A stretch of DNA of 64,000 nt, from NCBI GenBank assembly GCA_964609385.1, contig CAZSSM010000001.1, positions 124,001 through 188,000 of the forward strand, in the 5' to 3' direction. Of the stretch, positions 36,688 through 45,234 are shown piece after piece (the first letter of the stretch is position 1; every line of letters starts with the position of its first letter). The translations under genes and the position numbers were made by a program. This DNA comes from CAZSSM01 sp964609385. Lineage in GTDB: Bacteria > Planctomycetota > Planctomycetia > Isosphaerales > Isosphaeraceae. The notes below the pieces were generated by a model. That model was not told the origin of the DNA. It searched no databases and was given only the letters and a program-made list of their open reading frames with translations.

Positions 36688-38136
36688 TCAACCCAGGGCG
36701 GTCAGCTCCGGACCGATCAGGCCCGTGCCGCGTCCGAGCATGGCCAGCCAGGCCTCGACGCTCGGGCTATTCCAGAGCGCCCAGAGCAAGACGATTGTGG
36801 TCAACGTCCCACCGACCTTCGCGGCGTGGATCAGGCGTCGACGCCACAACTGAACAGCCGACTCCTGTTTCGATGGCCGTCGTCGACGACGCGAGGCACG
36901 CATGTCGAGGTGAACGTTAATGAGGACCAGGAACCCAAGCACGCCCCAGAACAGGGCGTCGGGCACGCTGAAGTTCCACGAACCGTGCAGCCAGTACATC
37001 TGGTAGGCGTGCAGGAACCAGGTTGCCACGAAGACGACGACCGTCGCGATCGAGAGCGACTGCCACTGTGGACGCTTCTTGAGCCGGAAGACGATCGGGT
37101 TGAAGATCACCCGGACCATGAAGTCTTTCCAGTAGATATTGATCCGACGCCAGTAATCTGTGAACCCGCTGGCCATCAGGAAGTAGTGGTGCGTCTCGGG
37201 GAGCTTGAAGCCGTAGAGGTGCATGATCCCGCACGCGGTATGGAACTGCCCCGACACGTGCAGGTACAGCAGGTAATTGCACGCCAAGTACTGCAAGAGC
37301 GTGAGCGGATCTTGGACCGCGCTCATTTCGATGAGCAACTCATTGTAGATGAGCCGGTAGAGCAGGAGTTGCACGACCCCTCGGAAAATCATGTCGAGAC
37401 CACGGCGCATCGTGTCGTGGACGTCGTCGGCGAAATAGCCTCGCTGCCAGGTCCGGTAGTCGACGACCGGAAAATGCGGGAAGCAGTAGTTGGGCAGCAT
37501 GAAGAAGTAGCCGATCGTGTCGGTCAGCTTCTCGTTACCTTTGGCGTGCTTGAGTTCGTACAAATAGATGATCATCCGGAAGATAAACATGCTACCCAGG
37601 ACCGGCCAGAAGGTGCCTGGGAGCCAGTCGGTGCTGGACCGCGCAATGCCGAGGCCGATCCCGACGGCGGCGATCGCGCCGGCGCGGACGGTCCAGGGGG
37701 CTGGCAGATAGCAGAGGCCGATCAGGACCGCCGAGGCGGCTGCTACGAGCACCCCGGTCTGTAGGCCGAAGACGGCGAGCATGCCGCCGATCGACAACGC
37801 CAGGAAGAAGCGTTTCTTGCGGGCGTAGGGCAGCAGATAGTGGATCGGCAGGCCGACCAGAGCCATCGTGGTGATCGTCAAGAACGCCTGGCCCTCGATC
37901 CGGTATTGCCAGATGACGGCTACGAGCAGGCCGAGATAGCCGAGGATCAAGGCGAATTGGCGTGGATCGCGTCGGCAGGTCTCAGGCTCGTCGCGATAGA
38001 GGTGGCGCGAGGCGGTCTCCGACCCATCCGGTCGATCGTCCGTCGGCGACTCCGGCGCAGATCGGGGGATCGGGACGAACCGCCGATGGGGCGGCACCGT
38101 CGTGGTCCGACTCGAACTCACCTGGATCGAACCCAT
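36688..38136 (-). CDS. MBOAT family O-acyltransferase
   Basis: A 482-residue polytopic membrane protein with about ten hydrophobic helices after a polar ~60-residue N-terminus. The MBOAT core is visible: SGFTDYWRRINIYWKDFMVRVIF, then the catalytic histidine in VATWFLHAYQMYW. It is DltB/AlgI-like in role, moving an acyl group across or at the membrane. Start ATG 38136 has AAGGTGGGG a few bases upstream. First gene of the reverse-strand run MBOAT-SGNH-SGNH-ligase-LPLAT. Confidence 0.87.
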   Translation of the reverse strand: MGSIQVSSSRTTTVPPHRRFVPIPRSAPESPTDDRPDGSETASRHLYRDEPETCRRDPRQFALILGYLGLLVAVIWQYRIEGQAFLTITTMALVGLPIHYLLPYARKKRFFLALSIGGMLAVFGLQTGVLVAAASAVLIGLCYLPAPWTVRAGAIAAVGIGLGIARSSTDWLPGTFWPVLGSMFIFRMIIYLYELKHAKGNEKLTDTIGYFFMLPNYCFPHFPVVDYRTWQRGYFADDVHDTMRRGLDMIFRGVVQLLLYRLIYNELLIEMSAVQDPLTLLQYLACNYLLYLHVSGQFHTACGIMHLYGFKLPETHHYFLMASGFTDYWRRINIYWKDFMVRVIFNPIVFRLKKRPQWQSLSIATVVVFVATWFLHAYQMYWLHGSWNFSVPDALFWGVLGFLVLINVHLDMRASRRRRRPSKQESAVQLWRRRLIHAAKVGGTLTTIVLLWALWNSPSVEAWLAMLGRGTGLIGPELTALG

Positions 38137-38810
38137 GATCCCCACCTTTCCCGGGGACCGACCGTCGGCCACTGTCGTGGACCCCGTTGACGTCCCTGCA
38201 AGAGGGAACGGTTCGGTCGCGTGTTGTGCGGAATGAACCGTCCGTGATCCGATCGACGGTTCGATGCGGATCGGAGCGACCGGTTCCCCGGCCGTCCACC
38301 GCGACGGGCCGGATCTAACCCCAGACGGTCCGGACTGTCAAGCCAACTGGAGCACGAGCCGTGCCCAGGTGTGCCACCCTGTCGACGGCCGTGTTTCGGT
38401 CCGTTTCGCGTCACCGTTCGGTGGGTTGAGGGTGATCACGGAGAACCGTTTTCATCGTGCTCTCCGAACGTGGAAGATTTCGGAGCGGATCGCTTCGGCG
38501 GTCTCGGAGATTTCCCATTGCGAAAGTCACAAATCGATGCCGGCTCCGTGAGTCGTGAGCCGAAGGCACAGGGCACCGAGACAGACCAAATCCAAGAGGA
38601 TCTGTGCGTCGTCTGATGTCGCAAATCCGTGATTGCAATCATCAGATCCGTTAGCCACACCTTGACGTTTCCCAAGGGAAATCCATCAATATCAGAGGTC
38701 AAATTTTGACGAACCTTTAATCAGGCATTGATTGCACCTAGCCGGTGTACCCGATGTCTCCAGACCATTTGCACCCATCGCACAATCGTGGCTAGAATCG
38801 GGGAAGAACC
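38137..38810. promoter_or_regulatory. Divergent 674-base intergenic region
   Basis: The region lies between the divergent MBOAT operon and a secreted-protein gene. A TTGACG hexamer (about 38663) with 17-base spacing to ATCAAT is a weak candidate promoter for the forward gene. TTTCCCAAGGGAAA nearby is a 14-base palindrome that could be an operator. No coding frame here has recognisable features. Confidence 0.35.
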
Positions 38811-39788
38811 GTGACGTTGACCAAATCGGCCTACAACTTCCAGGTGGCGATCTGGACTGTTGCACTCCTGGTGGTTTTCAGCTCCGCCAGAGATTCGGCC
38901 TCAGCGCGAACACATACAACAACTCCGGTCTACTCGGAGCCTCCAGGATTATTGCCTCTACCGGATTGGCAGGACACAGACGCTTACATCCAACGCGTAC
39001 ACGAAGGGATCGAGCGACTGGTTCGGAAGCAGAATCTCGATCGCGAGCAACTGATTCGTGAAGGTGAGAAACTTCTCCTGCAGGCGCTCGAACAATTCGC
39101 AGAGTCACGGTATCGGCTTTATCAAGAACAGCGATGTACCGTTACAGCTTCCTTTCATGGCTCCAATGGCACCAGAACAGATAAATTCGAGTTCATTGAC
39201 TGGAATGGTGATCGCCTCCCCTATGCGTCTAAAGGCGACCGTCTATTCGAATGGGTGATTCGAGCGCCTGCAGACGGGTGGGTTGTGTCTGAGTCGCGGA
39301 TGGAGATGAAGAGACTTTCAGGTCAGTCGAAGTTTATGTCAGGCGATCAGATGGTAAGGCGGAGGGACTCGGTTTTCTTCACGTTCCACGTAGGTCAACC
39401 AGGACTCGGACAGACCCGTCCTCGATGGGATGCCGACATCTTCGTCGAATTCCAGCGAAGTCAGGACTTTATCGATCGTCAGGTCGCCAAAGAGCAGAAG
39501 GACTTGCGTCTAGCAATCGAGACCACGCTCAGGCTCATTGACCCGCCGACGGAAAGGGCCTGGCTCGGATCGGGCCGAGTCTTCCGGAAAGTGACCGAAG
39601 GGTGGGAAGAGCTAGTCGACGGGAATCTGAAGAACCGCTACGACGAAGTCTTCTTGAAGCCGGTCTACGCCGAGCTGATTCACCCCAAAACGAAGCAGGA
39701 AATCCGGATTTACTTTGACCGAGTCGAGATCAAGCATAAAAGCAGTGAAACGTTTCAGACTGCTTATCGAGGAGCTTGGATCAAGTAA
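38811..39788 (+). CDS. Secreted protein of unknown function
   Basis: A 325-residue protein starting at GTG with GGGGAAGA 3 bases upstream. The N-terminus has a hydrophobic stretch (VAIWTVALLVVFSSARDSASA) that reads as a signal peptide. The mature part is helical then beta-rich, with a single cysteine-containing segment, and ends KSSETFQTAYRGAWIK. No family was recognised. Its codons are less GC-biased than housekeeping neighbours. Confidence 0.72.
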   Translation: MTLTKSAYNFQVAIWTVALLVVFSSARDSASARTHTTTPVYSEPPGLLPLPDWQDTDAYIQRVHEGIERLVRKQNLDREQLIREGEKLLLQALEQFAESRYRLYQEQRCTVTASFHGSNGTRTDKFEFIDWNGDRLPYASKGDRLFEWVIRAPADGWVVSESRMEMKRLSGQSKFMSGDQMVRRRDSVFFTFHVGQPGLGQTRPRWDADIFVEFQRSQDFIDRQVAKEQKDLRLAIETTLRLIDPPTERAWLGSGRVFRKVTEGWEELVDGNLKNRYDEVFLKPVYAELIHPKTKQEIRIYFDRVEIKHKSSETFQTAYRGAWIK

Positions 39789-39965
39789 ACGGTACTCCCC
39801 GGATTGATTTGGAAGACACGTACTGAATCCCGACCGAGAGTTCTGCTCGCAGTCGAGCATGGACCTCGGAATCGAGCAAAGAAGCGTCGGGTTGAGGCCG
39901 TACGCGTCCGTGGTCGGGTAATGCTCGCCGACGGCATTGCGGATTGGAGATTCTGCGAAAGACGA

Positions 39966-40004
39966 ACCGTCCGGGTCCCCTCGATCACAGGGGATCCGGA
40001 CGGT
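39966..40004. terminator. Strong hairpin, candidate terminator
   Basis: Arms at 39966-39981 and 39989-40004 (ACCGTCCGG...TCCCCT / AGGGGA...CCGGACGGT) pair over 16 bases with one G-T pair and a 7-base loop. TCCCTTT follows. It lies about 180 bases after the secreted-protein gene. Confidence 0.6.
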
Positions 40005-40102
40005 TCCCTTTGCACAGTCGTCAGACATGAAAGATGAAAAATATTAGACAGACTCGCTGTTATTACGGTCGGACGCGTGTGGCCAAGCTCCGGTATCTCA
40101 AT

Positions 40103-40211
40103 GAACTTCGAGACGATCCGAGAAGTGGAATCGCAGGAAATGATTGCCTTGGCACCCCCGGCAACTCCCTGTCACCCAGAAAACTGCACGTTTTGGATCG
40201 TCTCGAAGTTC
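40103..40211. repeat. Perfect 17-bp inverted repeat, 75-base spacer
   Basis: GAACTTCGAGACGATCC at 40103-40119 is the exact reverse complement of 40195-40211. The match stops abruptly at both ends. It could be a regulatory stem, or ends of a small mobile remnant. Confidence 0.8.
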
Positions 40212-40466
40212 GCAGGAAGGATCTGCGACGATGATCGATTGAATACGCCTAAGCAGCGACCCAGCCACTCCGACAAGCGGGTTGGCTCGTATGCGGCGGT
40301 GCTGGATTAAGGATTTCGTGGCGGTTTAGGCACAGCAACGCAAAGCAACCGCAACGACCTTGACAAAGCGATTTTTTTGGCCCAATACGCAGAATGATAA
40401 ATCGTTAAATTTTTTTATTTTATGATGATCAATCAATATTTTAATAATTATATATATTAAATTTAA

Positions 40467-41147
40467 TTTGATACGTGGGGCGTAGCTACTTACGAAACCG
40501 ATGGTGGTGCCGACTGGTTCGGTGATCTCATCGAAGAAACTGGTTTGGCCGATCGCATTGAAAAAAACATTGAATCTCGACCCCGTGGATCGGCATGGGG
40601 AAATTCGTGCTGCCTGCTATACGCTTATTGGTGTTTTCATATCTACATGTTCAAGGAGGACGACCTTGATCGTCACCTTACACTGGCGATCGAGAAGATG
40701 GAGGTGATTCGCGAGTTTAGAGAGTATCGCATGTTTCTTATTGCTATAGACAGAGATTTGGGTACTTTCCGAAAACGAATAGATCCATCGAAACATAAGA
40801 TTGTTGAGGCTTCGATGTTTCCAGATCCAAGAGGATACCATTTCATTGAGGGTTTCTGTCGTTGGTATGACGATCTCCACAAAGAAACCAGCTTCGCGCG
40901 GCGTGTTGAGGAAACATTAAACCTCGAGCCCGAGGACCGGCCTGAACAAATCCGTGCCGCTTGTTTTCTGCTGATTAAGATAGGCCGACCCACAACCTGG
41001 CCGCCAAATGATCTCCAGCGTCATGTCAAACGAGCGATCGCGAAGTTGAGGGCGATCCGGGAGTTGAAAGAGTATCAGGAGACCCCAGAAATCGTGAACA
41101 TTATTGATCAGGAGTTACTTGCCCTCCATACACGATTAGACGACTAA
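40467..41147 (+). CDS. DUF4259-like protein with internal duplication; no usable start codon at its expected N-terminus
   Basis: The reading frame is open from just after the TAA at 40464. Translation gives DTWGVATYETDGGADWFGDLIEETGL, which fits the beginning of DUF4259 proteins (usually M-G-T-W-G...ND-A-DW). The codon before GAT is TTT, so no start is available there; the next candidates are TTG 40545 and later. The second half (RWYDDLHKETSFARRVEETL...) repeats the first half (DWFGDLIEETGLADRIEKNI...), each ending in an EL/DL--RxxxRID-type helix, so the domain is duplicated. It follows an AT-rich island and has AT-richer codons, suggesting recent acquisition. Function of DUF4259 is unknown. 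Confidence 0.62.
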   Translation, partial: FDTWGVATYETDGGADWFGDLIEETGLADRIEKNIESRPRGSAWGNSCCLLYAYWCFHIYMFKEDDLDRHLTLAIEKMEVIREFREYRMFLIAIDRDLGTFRKRIDPSKHKIVEASMFPDPRGYHFIEGFCRWYDDLHKETSFARRVEETLNLEPEDRPEQIRAACFLLIKIGRPTTWPPNDLQRHVKRAIAKLRAIRELKEYQETPEIVNIIDQELLALHTRLDD

Positions 41148-41590
41148 GCAAATCCTTGCCTACGTCGGCGACAGAACCAACGAGAAGCCGTTCAGCTCGG
41201 TTTTTAAGGGTGACGGAAGGGCCGGGATCGACGCCCCGGCCAACGATCACAGCGTCATACCCAGTAATGGACCGACGTCTCGGAATCACTCGCGCGATTG
41301 CGAATATGTTGAAAGTCCTGGGCAGGCAGTGTCGACCGCGATAAGTCCCTTCCCTCGAGATCATCCCACGACGGCCGGATGGTCTCGCCTATTCGGTGGT
41401 TGTCGGCTCGGCTTGTCGGTCCTCGACGGCTCGGGTATGGTTCCCGCACCGATCGTTCGGGCGAGGGCTCTCGTTGCGCACCTTGCAGGGCGAGTCTCGT
41501 CGATGCGAACCGGGAGCGGAATCCGCTCGGGCTCCAGGATCGATCGGGCATGTAGCCAAGGACGGGCACCGGGATATTGCGGGGTGATCG
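41148..41590. other. 443-base intergenic region
   Basis: A GGCCGGG / CCCGGCC hairpin at about 41219-41242 could terminate the DUF4259-like gene. A reverse frame at 41101-41364 overlaps that gene and shows no family match. Otherwise no feature is seen. Confidence 0.4.
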
Positions 41591-43561
41591 ATGATCTCAG
41601 GGATGGCGGGACCGGGTCGAGCGTCGTGGTGGCCGGAGGCGTTGGTGGCCGTCTTAGCGATCGCCTCATGCTTCGGGTTCTTGAGCTCGGCCGAACTCTG
41701 GGGCAAGCGCGAACAGCGCGCGGCAGCAGCAGCGGTCGATACGATCCGCAACGATCACTGGCTCGTCGCCGAGATCCAAGGGCGTCCCCGACTCGAGAAG
41801 CCTCCGCTCCCCCGTTGGTCTATCGCCGGTCTGATGGCTCTGACTGGCCGTCAGGACGAGTGGATCGTTCGGCTTCCGGGGGCATCGGCCGCGCTGGCGA
41901 TCCTCGGCCTGGTCTATCTCTGGGGTCGTCGGCTGGGCGGACGCGCGTTGGGCCTGACGGCGACCTCGTCCCTGATCGCGATGCCGGTCTACCTCTTGGA
42001 GATGCGGCAAGCCGGCAACGACGGCCTGCTGGCGCTCTGGACGATCCTGGCGTTGTGGGCGGCCTGGTCGCGGCTCCACGGTGACCATTCGCCTTCCGAG
42101 ACCGAATCCGATATGGACCAGACGACACGCCCGCGCGGTCATCGGGCTTGGGCCTGGCTGTTTCATGGGATGCTTGGCCTGGGGATGCTGACCAAGGGGC
42201 CGATCATCCTTTTGATTGTCGGTCTGACCTGGTTGCCATATCTCGTTGCGGCTCGACGGTTGCGTGCGGGCCTCGGCGGTCTGGTCGATCCTTGGGGGAT
42301 CCTCGGCTTCGTGGCGATCTCGCTTTGCTGGCCGATCCCGGTCGTCCTCCGCGATCCGGAAGCGGTTCACGTCTGGCTCTTCGAGATGACCCAGAAGATC
42401 GATGTGGCCGATACGGCGAACCATCGTTGGCGGGCGCCTTTGGCGGCGGACTGGCCGGGAATCGTCGCGCCCTGGATCGTCGTGGCGGGCCTCGGCGCGG
42501 TCCTGCCTTGGCTCCGGAGGCTCCGGGGCAACTTGGGCTCGACACTCTGGCTCGTTTGGGCATGGACGTTCGCCAACCTGGCGATGTTCAGCCTCTGGAA
42601 GGTGGCCAAGACCAACTATTATGTGCCTTGCATGCCGGGCGTGGCGCTGTTGACGGGCCTGGTCTGGCTCCGGCTGGCGGAATCATCGGGAGCCTCGACG
42701 GCGGACCGGACTGTTGCCAATCGACGTGCGCTCCGGGTGATCGATGCGCACGGGGTTGTGCTCGGATTGGCCGGCTTGGTCTTTCTCGGTGCGGGCGTCG
42801 TCCAGTTCGGTTGGCTGGCTCCGGCGTCCGGAGGATCGATCGCGACGGATTGGCCGTCGTGGGCCTCGCCGTTGTCGAGCCTGTCCCCGATGACCTTGGG
42901 GACGATCGGTGTCGTGTTGGGTCTGAGCTTGTTGGCAGCGGGTCTCGGGATGATCGTGCTGGTCCGTCGGGGCGCGGGGCATCTGGCCTTGATCCCAACG
43001 GCGGTGGCGACGACCTTGGGACTGCTGATCGGCTTCGGCGTGTTGGCGACGGCCTACAACCCGATGCGTGGGCATCGCGAACTGGCCCAGAGGCTCGAAG
43101 AGATCGTCCCGCCCGAAGTCTCGACGCTCAGCTTCTTCCACGAGTTGGACGAGGGGCTCTGGTTCTATCTACCGGGTCGTCAGATCGTGCCGATCGCCTC
43201 AAGCGCCCCGGAGTACAACGACGCCTACGCGATGCTGGCCCGCGGCGAGTTCATCACACCGGAACTTCGCCTCGCGCAACTGGAAGCCTACCTGGAGTCG
43301 GGTCCCCATGTGTCGGACTACCTGCTGATTCGGACCAAGATCTACGACCTGTTCACAGAGCGCCTCAACGTCCACCTGACGCCGATCTACCGCGAGCCCG
43401 AGCGTGATCGGAACGCCTTGGTGCTCTTGCGATTGAAGGACCGAGAGACTCGCGAAAGCCCTGAGTTGACCGACGTTGAACCCGAGATGGGGAGATCGAC
43501 GGACTCGTCGGTCGAGGATCGGATGGCCAATCGTGCTCCGGTCGAATCGTCAGTCCGATAG
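41591..43561 (+). CDS. GT39/ArnT-like membrane glycosyltransferase
   Basis: A 656-residue polytopic protein of the PMT/ArnT class. The first extracytoplasmic loop has WGKREQRAAAAAVDTIRNDHWLVAEI and RPRLEKPPLPRW, the acidic and K-P-P motif typical of lipid-linked sugar transferases. About eleven membrane helices follow, and a soluble C-terminal domain with FFHELDEGLWFYLPGR. It probably moves a sugar from a polyprenyl-phosphate carrier to a lipid or protein on the outer side of the inner membrane. It is a single-gene unit here. Confidence 0.87.
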   Translation: MISGMAGPGRASWWPEALVAVLAIASCFGFLSSAELWGKREQRAAAAAVDTIRNDHWLVAEIQGRPRLEKPPLPRWSIAGLMALTGRQDEWIVRLPGASAALAILGLVYLWGRRLGGRALGLTATSSLIAMPVYLLEMRQAGNDGLLALWTILALWAAWSRLHGDHSPSETESDMDQTTRPRGHRAWAWLFHGMLGLGMLTKGPIILLIVGLTWLPYLVAARRLRAGLGGLVDPWGILGFVAISLCWPIPVVLRDPEAVHVWLFEMTQKIDVADTANHRWRAPLAADWPGIVAPWIVVAGLGAVLPWLRRLRGNLGSTLWLVWAWTFANLAMFSLWKVAKTNYYVPCMPGVALLTGLVWLRLAESSGASTADRTVANRRALRVIDAHGVVLGLAGLVFLGAGVVQFGWLAPASGGSIATDWPSWASPLSSLSPMTLGTIGVVLGLSLLAAGLGMIVLVRRGAGHLALIPTAVATTLGLLIGFGVLATAYNPMRGHRELAQRLEEIVPPEVSTLSFFHELDEGLWFYLPGRQIVPIASSAPEYNDAYAMLARGEFITPELRLAQLEAYLESGPHVSDYLLIRTKIYDLFTERLNVHLTPIYREPERDRNALVLLRLKDRETRESPELTDVEPEMGRSTDSSVEDRMANRAPVESSVR

Positions 43562-44283
43562 CCGATCGCACTCGGAGGACATGCTGAAATCTGTCAACGC
43601 GACACGCCGAGCGACGTCGAGACCTTTCGAGACGACGACGGTTGCCGGCATGCGTCCGTTCGGGAGAGGCCGATATGCTGAACCCGGAGAGATTGTGAAC
43701 TCCTCGAGGCCCGTCGGGCGCGCTGATCGACGCGAGCCCGATGGGCCTCCGTCTTTGCGCGACCGGGGAAATCGGCATGGTTGACGTATGATCGGGGATC
43801 GGTCTTGATCACGAAATCGCCCTCTTTTTCGGGGGCGTTCAAGGATTCGCTCGAGAGAAAGTATGCGTTCTGGGCAAAGACGACAGGGTGGGGTCCGGAG
43901 GCTTGTTCGGATCGTTTGGCCGTTAAGGTTTGCCTGTAATCCCCAGGCGCCACAACGACGAGAATCGCTACGGGGCATCGACGTAACCTGTTGGTATCCC
44001 GGGACTAAAGGGGGTCAAGCGTCCGGCTCACCCGGTTCGATACAGAGAGTGTCTCGCCCAGGTGGATAACGCTGACGGCGAGGATCGGGAGCATCGAGTC
44101 AAGGCACACCTGGGCTCATCGTTGAGGAAGAGCGCAGCTCCTTCTCAACTCGACGCCGGGAACGTCGAATCGGGTCCGTGCCGCGGATTCCTGGATGCTC
44201 TTGCATGGTCCAAGGGGATGGCGATCCCGAACATTGCTTGGCTGTGCATGAGCTGTGTTTCGCTAAACGGAGAGACGTCTCTC
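43562..44283. other. 722-base upstream region of the secreted low-complexity gene
   Basis: No coding frame with recognisable features is present. CGCCCTC-TTTTT-GGGGGCG near 43829-43848 is a possible terminator for the GT39 gene, but lies about 270 bases past its stop. The last 14 bases form a palindrome listed separately. The length leaves room for a leader RNA. Confidence 0.4.
44270..44283 (+). promoter_or_regulatory. Palindrome containing the ribosome site and touching the start codon
   Basis: GAGAGACGTCTCTC is a perfect 14-base palindrome ending at the base before ATG 44284. The GGAGAG ribosome site forms its left arm, so folding would hide the site. It is a candidate translational control element, not proven. 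Confidence 0.55.
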
Positions 44284-44925
44284 ATGACCAAGTCCATCGC
44301 CCTGAGCTTAAGCCTGGCGGCCATGGTAGCCTTCGTCAGTCGGGCCAACGCCGACGACCAGGTGCATCGGGTCACGCACGGCCTGGCCTCGAGCCAGTCG
44401 ATCGTGTCGCCCCAGGCGATCCCGTCGGTTCAGTCGGTCCCGAGTGCGCAGAGCTGCTTGACCTGTGGCGGCTTCAATCTGCCCTCGTTCCACCTGCCGC
44501 AGATCAGCTTGCCGCAGATCAGCCTGCCCAAGCTGCACCTGGGCTCGCGGATGAAGCACGGCATGACCAACTTCCTGGGTGGCTGCCAGACCCTCGGTCA
44601 CAACATCCAAGGTTCGTTGGGCAAGCTGTTCGCCCCGCGCTGCCACACCTACAACTACACCTGGGTCTTGAAGAAGACCCGCGTCCCGTGCGATTGCGGG
44701 ACCCCGACGATCCACGCGACCCCGCAGTCGATCACCACGCCGCAGTCGATCGGCTCGCCGCAAGTGATTGGCTCGCCGCAGGCTGCCCCGATGCCGACCG
44801 CCCCGACGGCCCCGGCCGCCCCGCAGACCATGGGCATGCTCGGCGGAACCCCGATGATCGGCGATGCGGTCGCTCCGGCCTCGCCCCGCAGCAGCCTCCG
44901 CTTCCTCAACCCGGTGGGCTACTGA
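44284..44925 (+). CDS. Small secreted low-complexity protein
   Basis: A 213-residue protein with a clear signal peptide (MTKSIALSLSLAAMVAFVSRANA). The mature part has SQS/SPQ/SVQS repeats, then CLTCGG, a tandem LPQISLPQISLPKLHL, a cysteine-containing core (CHTYNYTWVLKKTRVPCDCG), and a Pro/Gln/Ala-rich tail with TPQSITTPQSIGSPQVIGSPQ. No family was recognised; it may be a surface or wall-associated protein. Codons are extremely GC3-biased, suggesting high expression. A clear terminator follows. Confidence 0.78.
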   Translation: MTKSIALSLSLAAMVAFVSRANADDQVHRVTHGLASSQSIVSPQAIPSVQSVPSAQSCLTCGGFNLPSFHLPQISLPQISLPKLHLGSRMKHGMTNFLGGCQTLGHNIQGSLGKLFAPRCHTYNYTWVLKKTRVPCDCGTPTIHATPQSITTPQSIGSPQVIGSPQAAPMPTAPTAPAAPQTMGMLGGTPMIGDAVAPASPRSSLRFLNPVGY

Positions 44926-45234
44926 GTCTTCCTCCGCTCCGCGCTCGCGACTCCGACTTGACATCCTCTGAACTGATCTGAGCGGATCAGCCCGCCGACC
45001 TCTTGGGTCGATGCGGGCTGTTCTTATTTATATCGCCTGGGTGATCGGTTTCTCCCACCATCCAACTCGTTTCATTCCCGGGGTCACGGCACCAGGTCGC
45101 GCCATCGGTCCTGGAGTTGACGGGATCGATCGATCCCGATACCAACAAACCTCGATCCTGTGGTCCTTCGAGGCGTCCGGTCGGTCCGGCCTCGGATCGG
45201 ATCGCGAGGCCGGGTTGGATCGGGGTGCACGAGT
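44926..45234. other. Intergenic region with terminator, upstream of the flagellar cluster
   Basis: This is 309 bases. The first part holds the terminator at 44989-45027. The rest is the leader of the fliF gene; no sigma-28-type promoter could be read with confidence. Confidence 0.4.
44989..45027 (+). terminator. Rho-independent terminator
   Basis: AGCCCGC-CGACC pairs with GGTCG-AT-GCGGGCT (44989-45019) around a short TCTTG loop and is followed by GTTCTTATTT. It ends the secreted low-complexity gene and insulates the flagellar cluster. Confidence 0.85.

Larger units (their letters stand above)
39789..40466. other. 678-base region with hairpin, inverted repeat and AT-rich island; no gene seen
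   Basis: After the secreted-protein gene come a 16-base-arm hairpin (39966-40004) and a perfect 17-base inverted repeat (40103-40119 and 40195-40211). From about 40370 there is an AT-rich stretch that includes TATATATATT. Open frames such as 40077-40310 have no family features. Confidence 0.5.
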
